A stretch of DNA of 6,708 nucleotides from Clostridia bacterium. Lineage in GTDB: Bacteria > Bacillota_A > Clostridia > Christensenellales > Borkfalkiaceae. The notes under the pieces are model-generated. The model saw nothing but the letters and a program-made list of their open reading frames with translations. It made no database searches and was not told the origin of the DNA. Positions 1 to 5,929 of this stretch are shown here, one piece after another. Every line of letters begins with the position of its first letter. Positions within the stretch are counted from its first letter, which is position 1. The position numbers and the translations under genes were made by a program. Location of the stretch: assembly GCA_017399665.1 (NCBI GenBank), contig JAFQBR010000188.1, positions 1 to 6,708 of the forward strand, given 5' to 3'.

Positions 1-1307
1 AATAATAGTTTTACAACGCCACGTTCACCACTTCTGTTCTTTTCAATAATGATTTCCGCAACGTCTTTTTCAACCGCACCAGACGCAATTTCTTGAGGTG
101 TTGCAATTTTATCAGGTCTATGAATGAACATAACGATATCGGCGTCTTGTTCGATAGAGCCCGATTCACGAAGGTCGGAAAGCATAGGTCTACCCTTTCT
201 TTGAACGTTACCACGCGATAACTGCGAAAGAGCAAGCACGGGAACGCCAAGTTCCTTTGCCATAACCTTTAAGCCCCTTGAAATTTCAGTAACCTCCTGT
301 TGTCGGTTTTCACTTGTTCTATTATCTGGGTAAATAAGCTGTAAGTGGTCGACAATAACAAGGTCAAGCCCTTTGGTTGCCTTTAATCTTCTACACTTAG
401 AAATCATTGTGGGAACGGTATTAGAGGGTGAATCGTCAACGAAAATTTGCGCTTTAGAAAGCTCCTTTCTAGCAGCCCACATACGTTGCCAGCCTTCTTC
501 ATCATCTTCAGAAAGTTTACCCTTTTGTAAACTGTCCATTTTTACACGACCGATAGAGCAAAGTAGCTTTTGAGCAAGCTCTTCACGCGTCATTTCCAGC
601 GCGAACATAGCGCATACCTTATTTTCCCTTAAAGCAATGTTTTCCATCATATTAAGGGCAAGCGTGGTCTTACCGTCAGAAGGACGGGCAGCTAAAATAA
701 CTAAGTTACCCTTTTTAAAGCCGTTGGTAAGGTCGTCTATACGGGTAAAGCCTGTTCTTAAACCGCGCTTAAAGTTTTTATCACGCTCAAGATTTTCAAG
801 TTCTTCTAAAAGTGGATCGTAATAATCGGCTATAGAAACAAGGCTTGAGGTTTCGTTTTCTTCCGAAATTCTAAAAATTTCGCTTTCGGCAAACTGTAAA
901 GTCTTTTTACTATCCGTACTCTTGCGTGATTCAGTAGCAATCTTTTCGCTACTTTTAATAAGACGGCGCAAAGTGCTGTCGCGCTTAACTATCGCTTGAT
1001 ATTGCGGATAGTTTGCGCTTGAAGGCATACTTTGAACGATAGTCGTTATATAATCCATACCGCCAGCCTTTTCTAACGTTGCACTCTTTTCCATCATGTC
1101 AGAGAGCGTTACGATATCTATGGGCTTGTTCATTCTTGCAATGTCCTTCATTGCGCGAACGATAAGCTTGTGAGATTCAATATAGAAATCCTCTTCCTGT
1201 AAAAGAGCTAGCGTTTCAAGCTGAATTTCTTGGTCAACGAGCAAGCAACCAAGCAATGATTGCTCGGCTTCTAAGCTATATGGAAACGCGCTAAATTTAT
1301 CTGCCAT
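1..1307 (-). CDS. dnaB: Replicative DNA helicase DnaB (3' end cut off by the window edge)
   Basis: Hexameric 5'-3' helicase that unwinds DNA at the replication fork and recruits DnaG primase through its N-terminal domain. I translated this frame by hand: it is open for 435 codons from ATG at 1305-1307 to the left edge, with no stop. Families of this type run about 440-460 residues, so probably only 10-20 are missing. The N-terminal primase-binding domain is roughly residues 1-150, followed by a linker and a RecA-like domain from about 190. Visible motifs are Walker A ARPSDGKT (207-214, Lys213), the catalytic Glu238 in FALEMT, Walker B LVIVDHLQL (Asp320), the signature SDLRESGSIEQDAD (from 377), and the arginine-finger region EKNRSG (Lys423, Arg425). 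An AGAGGG ribosome binding site (1312-1317) four bases before the ATG supports the start. It follows pepF by 122 nt and probably has its own promoter. Asp in Walker A and His in Walker B differ from the commoner V/M and Tyr. Confidence 0.97.
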   Translation of the reverse strand, partial: MADKFSAFPYSLEAEQSLLGCLLVDQEIQLETLALLQEEDFYIESHKLIVRAMKDIARMNKPIDIVTLSDMMEKSATLEKAGGMDYITTIVQSMPSSANYPQYQAIVKRDSTLRRLIKSSEKIATESRKSTDSKKTLQFAESEIFRISEENETSSLVSIADYYDPLLEELENLERDKNFKRGLRTGFTRIDDLTNGFKKGNLVILAARPSDGKTTLALNMMENIALRENKVCAMFALEMTREELAQKLLCSIGRVKMDSLQKGKLSEDDEEGWQRMWAARKELSKAQIFVDDSPSNTVPTMISKCRRLKATKGLDLVIVDHLQLIYPDNRTSENRQQEVTEISRGLKVMAKELGVPVLALSQLSRGNVQRKGRPMLSDLRESGSIEQDADIVMFIHRPDKIATPQEIASGAVEKDVAEIIIEKNRSGERGVVKLL

Positions 1308-1320
1308 AATTCCCTCTTTT

Positions 1321-1350
1321 TTACCCACCGCAGTAAATTGCGATGGGTAA
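1321..1350 (-). promoter_or_regulatory. Strong hairpin / dyad in the dnaB leader, ending 3 nt before the ribosome binding site
   Basis: Arms 1321-1331 and 1340-1350 pair over 11 positions with one mismatch (1328/1343), enclosing an 8-base loop. On the minus strand the structure is followed by an A-rich run and then the AGAGGG of dnaB. It therefore lacks the U-tract of an intrinsic terminator. It sits inside the predicted dnaB 5' UTR, so it may limit ribosome access, or it may be a DNA operator. Both arms start TTACCCA, which loosely resembles a DnaA box (TTATNCACA): TTACCCACC has two mismatches on the plus strand and TTACCCATC has three on the minus strand. The pairing is directly visible; any function is inferred. 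Confidence 0.6.
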
Positions 1351-1392
1351 AACTTTATTTGTTTACTGTTTTTCGTATGTTATATTGCCCTT

Positions 1393-1421
1393 ATTATAGG
1401 CTTTATCAGTTAATTTTGTAA
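1393..1421 (-). promoter_or_regulatory. Predicted sigma-A type promoter of dnaB
   Basis: On the minus strand a perfect TATAAT (-10, positions 1393-1398) lies 17 bases from a weak TTACAA (-35, positions 1416-1421). The site lies just beyond the pepF stop codon and would start transcription near 1386, leaving a leader of about 80 nt before dnaB that contains the hairpin at 1321-1350. The -10 is convincing, but in AT-rich DNA such a hexamer can occur by chance. Confidence 0.45.
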
Positions 1422-1429
1422 TAAATCAA

Positions 1430-3208
1430 TTATTCACAAAGAGCAACAAATTGATTTAACGCATCTTCAAAAGAATTCATTGCTGCATCGAAAGCGTCCT
1501 TTTTTGTAAGGTCTACGCCTGCAAGCTTTAATAATTCAACGGGACTATCGCTACCGCCTGAAGATAAGAACTTGAAGTAATCCTTAACAGCGGGTTCGCC
1601 TTCTTTATAAATTCTTTCTGCAATAGAAATAGCACTTGTAATACCTGTTGCATATTTGTAAACGTAGAAAGATCTGTAGAAATGAGGAATTCTTGCCCAT
1701 TCGTAAGCAATTTCTGGGTCAGAATACATGCTTCTACCAAAATATTTTCTGTTAAGACCAATATACATTTCGTTAAGTGAATCTTTAGTTAAAGGCTGAC
1801 CGCTTTCTGCTTGAGCATGAGCAAGAGCTTCAAATTCTGCAAACATAGTTTGACGGAATAACGTGCCTTTAATCATATCCATATAGTAGTTAAGTAGGTA
1901 CTTTTTAAGCTTAACGTCTTCAGTTGTTGCAAGTAGATGCTTTAATAGTAATACTTCGTTAACGGTTGATGCAACTTCTGCAACGAAAATTCTATAACCT
2001 GACTTAGATTCAGGTTGAGCCTTGGTTGAAAAATAAGAGTGCATTGCATGGCCAAGCTCGTGAGCAAGAGTAAATATATTTGAGGTTGTATCTTGCCAGT
2101 TTAATAGAACGTAAGGATGGGGAGCTCTGTGAACGCTAATAGAATATGCGCCACTTCTCTTTCCTTCTGTTTCTTCAACGTCAATCCAGCCGTTATCATG
2201 CGCATTTTGTAAAAGGTTAGCATATTCTTCGCCAAGAGGCGCAAGACCTTTTTTAACTAGAGCAAAGGCATCTTCATAACCTAGCTTTAAGTCTGCATCA
2301 TCAACAAGTGAAGCATATACGTCGTACATGTGAAGTCTGTTAACGCCCATAACTTTTTTACGAACTGAAACGTATTTGTGCATAGTTTTAAGTCCGCGAT
2401 GAACGCTCTTAATTAAGTTATCGTAAACCTTGGGATTAACGTCTTCGCCTTCTAATGCTTTAGAAAGACAGCTTTCATATTTTCTAACTCTTGCAAAGTA
2501 AATATCTTTATTAACGTGTGAAATGTAAGTTTGAGAAATTGTGTTAATAAGGCCGATAAACGCGTTATAGAAGGCTTTAAAGGTTTTCTTGCGAACGTTT
2601 CTATCGGGGTCTTGCATTAATACACCGTACATACCGTGCGATACTTTTACCTTTTTACCGCGAACTGTAATTTCGGGGAAAGGAAGATCGGCATTGTTTA
2701 TCATACCAAAAATATTAGAGAATGAACCGAATACTTGACCGCCCATAGCTAAAACAGCTTCCGCCTCTTTGCCAAGCACGTGGGGTTTTTCCTTAATAAT
2801 ACTCTTGATTTCGTAATCGTAATCTTTAAGCGCAGGGTCGTTAGCAAACGCCTGTAAGGTCTTTTCGTCTAACGCTGTAAGTTCAGGCGTCATAAATGCA
2901 ATTCCTGAAGAAAAACGTACTGCAAGAGCTTGAACCTTTGCCTGTAAAGCATTATATTCAGAATTTCTTGTATCTTGGTCGTGAAGCATGTGCGCATAAA
3001 CTGAAAGAAGCTCAATATCGCCCATTACGTCATAAAGAGCGTCAAAACAAGCTTTTACGTTTTCTACGCTATTAAGCTTACCTTCGTATTCTGAAAAATC
3101 AAGACGTGTTGCAACTTCTGCATAAAGTTTTTCCCAATCTGCCATAGTTGCAAAAATATCTTCTGTTCTCCATTTTAAATTAGCGGGTACTTCATTTCTC
3201 GGTTTCAT
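1430..3208 (-). CDS. pepF: Oligoendopeptidase F, M3-family zinc metallopeptidase
   Basis: Cytoplasmic zinc endopeptidase that cleaves short and medium peptides. PepF enzymes take part in peptide turnover and can degrade liberated signal peptides. The protein is 592 residues, full length for the family (about 600). The N-terminal helical region (about 1-200) is followed by the catalytic domain with HELGHAMH at 383-390: His383 and His387 are zinc ligands and Glu384 is the general base. The third ligand is Glu411 in VAEVASTVNE. The substrate-binding segment IPHFYRSFYVYKYATG (507-522) carries the conserved His and Tyr residues typical of PepF. There is no signal peptide or membrane helix. The start is fixed by AGGAG at 3214-3218, five bases before the ATG. 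It follows the small membrane-protein gene by 103 nt in which I find no strong promoter or terminator, so read-through from upstream is possible. A signal peptidase gene two genes upstream makes a signal-peptide clearance role attractive, but that is an inference. Confidence 0.97.
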   Translation of the reverse strand: MKPRNEVPANLKWRTEDIFATMADWEKLYAEVATRLDFSEYEGKLNSVENVKACFDALYDVMGDIELLSVYAHMLHDQDTRNSEYNALQAKVQALAVRFSSGIAFMTPELTALDEKTLQAFANDPALKDYDYEIKSIIKEKPHVLGKEAEAVLAMGGQVFGSFSNIFGMINNADLPFPEITVRGKKVKVSHGMYGVLMQDPDRNVRKKTFKAFYNAFIGLINTISQTYISHVNKDIYFARVRKYESCLSKALEGEDVNPKVYDNLIKSVHRGLKTMHKYVSVRKKVMGVNRLHMYDVYASLVDDADLKLGYEDAFALVKKGLAPLGEEYANLLQNAHDNGWIDVEETEGKRSGAYSISVHRAPHPYVLLNWQDTTSNIFTLAHELGHAMHSYFSTKAQPESKSGYRIFVAEVASTVNEVLLLKHLLATTEDVKLKKYLLNYYMDMIKGTLFRQTMFAEFEALAHAQAESGQPLTKDSLNEMYIGLNRKYFGRSMYSDPEIAYEWARIPHFYRSFYVYKYATGITSAISIAERIYKEGEPAVKDYFKFLSSGGSDSPVELLKLAGVDLTKKDAFDAAMNSFEDALNQFVALCE

Positions 3209-3272
3209 AATTTCTCCTTTTTGGCGGTAATATAAGTCGCCTTAATAATTTATTGGTTTTGGCAAAATTTAA

Positions 3273-3311
3273 GCAAAAATCAAACTTTAAAGTAAGATAA
3301 ACACTTTTTGC
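3273..3311. repeat. AT-rich inverted repeat after the small membrane-protein gene
   Basis: GCAAAAA (3273-3279) and TTTTTGC (3305-3311) are perfect 7-base inverted arms, the outer one touching the TAG stop of the upstream gene. The 25-base interior holds a second perfect palindrome, ACTTTAAAGT (3283-3292). The stem is too A/T-rich and the loop too long for a confident intrinsic terminator, though a weak transcription end before pepF is possible. Confidence 0.3.
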
Positions 3312-3842
3312 CTATTCAAAAATTTCTGTTTGAGCCAGCTCGTAGCTGATTAAAATATTAGCGTGAGTAACGTGCTTAATAATATCCCCTTTTTTAAACT
3401 CTGGTATGGGTTTTTCAACGTCAAAAAGAATATTTCTTTCAAAATATTCTTGCTTTTTTTCAGACCAGTCAAGAACAATTATGCTTATAAAATCAACGCC
3501 GTCCTTAACTGTTACAGAGCTATCTATACGCACAAACGCATTCTTTCCTTCCGTCCTCATACCAACGTCCATGTCATGAAGCATTTTTACGTAAGAAGCA
3601 ACGCGCTTATACTTTATTGAAAAGATGAAAAACATTATTATTGCGTACACCGAAGAAATAAATATACAAGCGAGCAATAAAGGTGTTCTTAACGGGGTAT
3701 CATATTCTGCGCGAACGTAAAAAATAAAGAGTGTAATCGTTATTGCAAGCACTACTGCAAGCGATATAAAAAAGCCAATCAGTATTCTCTTTTTAGAAGC
3801 GTGCGCGTCGTTGTAATCTTTAGAATTATAAACGTTCACCAT
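3312..3842 (-). CDS. Small two-helix membrane protein with a cytoplasmic C-terminal domain, function unknown
   Basis: A 176-residue protein that I do not recognise as a named family. A short charged N-terminus with KKR is followed by two hydrophobic segments (about 20-43 and 54-76) separated by a loop of about 10 residues. Basic residues flank both ends (KKR before helix 1, KYKR after helix 2), so by the positive-inside rule both termini should face the cytoplasm. The soluble tail (78-176) has alternating hydrophobic stretches suggesting beta strands, including ISIIVLDW (119-126) and a segment FKKGDIIKHVTHANILISYEL (149-169), compatible with a small beta-barrel. The ATG lies 2 nt after the degV stop and has no good ribosome binding site, which points to translational coupling with degV. 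Ends in TAG. Overlapping antisense open frames look like shadows. Confidence is high that it is a gene and nil for a specific function. Confidence 0.85.
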   Translation of the reverse strand: MVNVYNSKDYNDAHASKKRILIGFFISLAVVLAITITLFIFYVRAEYDTPLRTPLLLACIFISSVYAIIMFFIFSIKYKRVASYVKMLHDMDVGMRTEGKNAFVRIDSSVTVKDGVDFISIIVLDWSEKKQEYFERNILFDVEKPIPEFKKGDIIKHVTHANILISYELAQTEIFE

Positions 3843-3844
3843 AA

Positions 3845-4693
3845 TTATTCAGCAATAAACAAAACGCCTATCGTATTTTTTCCACAATGCGTAGAAACTG
3901 TTGCTCCTGCTTGTGTTTCAATAATTTCTTCAAAGTCAAAGTATTCTTTAACTTTTGCAATAACTTCTTCAACAAGTTCTCTTCCGTCACAAGGACTATG
4001 AGTTACAAAAACACGCCTTTTATCGTAATTTTTATATTCTGTCGCAACGTCTTGAACGTATGAAGATAATGCCCTTTGTAAAGTGCCCATATATTTTTTC
4101 TTAACCTGTAAAGCACCGTCGTTTTCGTAAATATAGGGGTGAATTTTAAGTATTTTTGAAGCAATTAGTGCAACAGCCGAGCATCTACCGCCCTTTGCAA
4201 GATAGTCTAATGTATCAACTACAAAAGAGGTTTGCACCTTGCCTGTAAGCTCGACTATTTTATTGTAAACCTCTTCAACAGCTACTCCCTCCTGAAGCAT
4301 ATCGCTTGCTTTAAGCATTAAAAGCGCCTCGCCTGTTGAAAGAGCCTTTGTATCTACTACGTAAACGCCATCAATTTCTTTAGCCGCCGCCAACGCATTA
4401 TTAAATGAAGTTGAAGCCTTTGAGGATATTGAAAAGTGGATAATCTTTTCGCAATCTTTTTTTACTTCAGTAAAAAACTCTTTGTATTCTTCAACTGAAA
4501 CAGCTGCCGTTTTGGGAAGCTGACCTGTTTTCTTCACGTAATCAAAAAGCTCTTCTGCTTTAATTGCAACGCCGTCTTTTTTTTCTTCAAGTCCCATAAT
4601 GATAGTAATGGGTATTGTTCTAAAGCCTCTATCCTGTAAAATATCGGGTGATAAATCACAGGTAGTTTCTGCAGTAATAATGCAATTTTGCAT
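3845..4693 (-). CDS. DegV family protein (FakB-type fatty-acid-binding protein)
   Basis: DegV/FakB proteins bind a fatty acid in an EDD-fold pocket and, in Bacillota, present it to the kinase FakA for phosphorylation, so that exogenous fatty acids enter phospholipid synthesis. The protein is 282 residues, the normal length. Visible family features are the N-terminal ETTCDLS (9-15, usually DSTCDL), KTAAVS (61-66, matching the TSQPS region whose Thr contacts the fatty-acid carboxylate), SISSKASTS (88-96, the SSxLSGT region), LDYLAKGGR (162-170), and the C-terminal STHCGKNTIGV (267-277) with the conserved His269. The substitutions in the first and third motifs are mild. It is cytosolic, with no membrane segment. 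AGGAG at 4700-4704, six bases before the ATG, sets the start. The gene lies 50 nt after lepB and is coupled to the following membrane-protein gene. No FakA gene is in the window, and DegV paralogues are often multiple, so the lipid specificity is unknown and I assign no symbol. Confidence 0.93.
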   Translation of the reverse strand: MQNCIITAETTCDLSPDILQDRGFRTIPITIIMGLEEKKDGVAIKAEELFDYVKKTGQLPKTAAVSVEEYKEFFTEVKKDCEKIIHFSISSKASTSFNNALAAAKEIDGVYVVDTKALSTGEALLMLKASDMLQEGVAVEEVYNKIVELTGKVQTSFVVDTLDYLAKGGRCSAVALIASKILKIHPYIYENDGALQVKKKYMGTLQRALSSYVQDVATEYKNYDKRRVFVTHSPCDGRELVEEVIAKVKEYFDFEEIIETQAGATVSTHCGKNTIGVLFIAE

Positions 4694-4743
4694 AAATTTC
4701 TCCTATAAGAATTTGTTAAAAAAACAAAAACTTTTAATTTTTA

Positions 4744-5877
4744 TTATTCTTCGCCGAACAGAAAATCGTGAATTGACTTTCGCATTTGATAAAACCAACC
4801 GCAAAAATCGCCAAGTTTTCCATCCTTTCTCTCTATCATAAACGAAGTAACAACTCCGTCTACATTATCTAAATCAATCTCGTCTAAAAAGCGGCTATCG
4901 CGACTGTTTTCTCTGTTGTCGCCTAAAACGTAAACGTGGTTTTCAGAAACGGTGAATGGATCAGGCACATAGCTGTGATCCATTGGCCTATAATAGGTTA
5001 AACCCTTTACGCCTTCATATTCTACAAGTTCAAAGTGATCTTCGCCAGCTTTTTTCAAATAAACGTTACCGTCTTCCATCACAACAGTATCACCAGCCGT
5101 TGCGATAACTCTTTTTATATAAGCTCTGCCGTCTGCCCCTTCCCCGCTTCCGTCAGGTAACGTAAAAACTATAACGTCGCCTCGGTTAATATCCGCAAGC
5201 TTATCTACGTACAAATAGTCGCCACTTTGCAACGTATCGTTCATAGAGTCACCTACAACCTGAACGGAATAAATCCAAAAGAATTTTACAAAAATTAAAA
5301 GCGCACAAACAAGTCCTAAAAGGACTGTTATAACAATACTGACAAAACTTTCTTTTTTACTAGATGTTTTTTGCGTCCAACCGTCTTCAAAATCAAGCTC
5401 ATCTTCTAAGTAAAAGCTTTGCTCGCCATCACTTTCTTGAACATCATAATCTTCAAACTCCTCGTCGTCTAGATTGTAATCTTCATCCTCAAACTCCTCG
5501 TCGTCTAGATTATTATCTTCATCCTCAAACTCCTCGTCGTCTAGATTGTAATCTTCATCCTCAAACTCTTCGTCCTCTAGATTATTATCTTCATCCTCAA
5601 GCTCTTCGTCCTCTAGATTGTAATCTTCATCCTCAAGCTCTTCGTCCTCTAGATTGTAATCTTCATCCTCAAGCTCTTTGTCCTCTAGATTATTATCTTC
5701 ATCCTCAAGCTCTTCGTCCTCTAGATTATCGTACGCATCTAAATTCTCTTCGAGCTGTTCCTCAGGCAAATTATTATTCTGTTGTTCAACGCCATAACTT
5801 GGATCTACGGTATAATCTTCTTGCTCTACCTCTTTCCCGTCCGCGTTTATTAAAGAATGTCTTTTAGATTTTTCCAT
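4744..5877 (-). CDS. lepB: Signal peptidase I (P-type) with a long acidic repeat N-terminal extension
   Basis: Membrane-anchored serine protease that removes signal peptides from proteins exported by Sec or Tat. The 377-residue protein has one transmembrane helix (about 177-199), preceded by KK, and an extracytoplasmic catalytic domain of about 180 residues. Visible boxes are VVGDSMNDTL (nucleophile Ser211), SGDYLYVDKL (218-227), RGDVIVFTLPD followed by YIKRVIATAGD (catalytic Lys255, Ser/Lys dyad), and VLGDNRENSRDSR (317-329). These mark the prokaryotic type, not the endospore or eukaryotic His type. The core matches a typical Gram-positive enzyme of about 180-200 residues. What is unusual is the 176-residue N-terminus, predicted cytoplasmic, with eight 12-residue acidic repeats at residues 51-146. 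The C-terminal tail (WFYQMRKSIHDFLF) looks amphipathic. The ATG at 5875-5877 has only a weak AGGG (5885-5888); the in-frame repeat leaves no later start as good. Two tandem TAA stops (4746-4744, 4743-4741) end it. Confidence 0.95.
   Translation of the reverse strand: MEKSKRHSLINADGKEVEQEDYTVDPSYGVEQQNNNLPEEQLEENLDAYDNLEDEELEDEDNNLEDKELEDEDYNLEDEELEDEDYNLEDEELEDEDNNLEDEEFEDEDYNLDDEEFEDEDNNLDDEEFEDEDYNLDDEEFEDYDVQESDGEQSFYLEDELDFEDGWTQKTSSKKESFVSIVITVLLGLVCALLIFVKFFWIYSVQVVGDSMNDTLQSGDYLYVDKLADINRGDVIVFTLPDGSGEGADGRAYIKRVIATAGDTVVMEDGNVYLKKAGEDHFELVEYEGVKGLTYYRPMDHSYVPDPFTVSENHVYVLGDNRENSRDSRFLDEIDLDNVDGVVTSFMIERKDGKLGDFCGWFYQMRKSIHDFLFGEE
5440..5727 (-). repeat. Eight tandem 36-bp in-frame repeats encoding an acidic 12-residue unit
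   Basis: The array encodes residues 51-146 of the signal peptidase. The unit is NLEDEELEDEDY with variation. Units 1-4 use L at position 7 and E at position 3. Units 6-8 use F at position 7 and D at position 3. Unit 5 is a hybrid (E then F). Position 12 alternates mostly between Asn and Tyr, unit 2 has a single Lys, and unit 8 is degenerate at its end (EDYDV). Of 96 residues, 62 are Asp or Glu. The near-identity at the DNA level (each unit carries TCTAGA) points to recent expansion or gene conversion by unequal recombination or slippage. The repeats abut directly with no spacers, so this is not a CRISPR array. Confidence 0.97.
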
Positions 5878-5884
5878 ACAACAA

Positions 5885-5888
5885 CCCT
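5885..5888 (-). promoter_or_regulatory. Weak ribosome binding site for lepB
   Basis: AGGG on the minus strand, seven bases before the ATG at 5877. It is weaker than the AGGAG motifs of pepF and degV, so the lepB start rests mainly on the open frame and on the absence of a better upstream start codon before the preceding gene's stop. Confidence 0.4.
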
Positions 5889-5899
5889 ATAAAACGATT

Positions 5900-5929
5900 A
5901 TTATCAAACTTATAAACTTAAATTAACAA
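5900..5929 (-). promoter_or_regulatory. Possible weak promoter for lepB
   Basis: On the minus strand GATAAT (5900-5905, five of six matches to -10) is separated by 18 bases from TTGTTA (5924-5929, four of six matches to -35). The -35 lies inside the final codons of the upstream gene and within a perfect inverted repeat (5923-5940). The DNA is very AT-rich, so a chance match is quite possible. Confidence 0.3.

Noticed and set aside
11..250. Minus-strand 79-codon frame at the left edge
   Set aside because: It is out of frame with dnaB, which is clearly coding here with conserved motifs in the frame I followed.
1321..1350. Hairpin as a rho-independent terminator of pepF
   Set aside because: On the minus strand it is followed by A-rich sequence, not a U-tract, and it lies beyond a good -10 box for dnaB.
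3363..3620. Plus-strand frame of 85 codons, and similar short frames at 373-573, 637-822, 1528-1761 (minus), 3801-4001, 4599-4841 and 6401-6604
   Set aside because: Each lies within or mostly overlaps a well-supported minus-strand gene, has no recognisable product and no convincing ribosome binding site.
4694..4743. Intrinsic terminator after lepB, suggested by long T-runs on the minus strand
   Set aside because: No GC-rich stem precedes the T-runs; the only hairpin at the lepB end (TTC/GAA around GGC) is 3 bp.
5440..5727. CRISPR-like array with a 36-bp period
   Set aside because: The units abut with no unique spacers, are in frame with lepB and encode a clean 12-residue peptide repeat.
5364..5867. 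Open frame of 167 codons on the plus strand rich in repeated Leu, Asp, Pro and His
   Set aside because: It is the exact antisense of the acidic repeat array of lepB; the tandem repeat keeps other frames open automatically. It has no ribosome binding site and the protein is pure repeat shadow.
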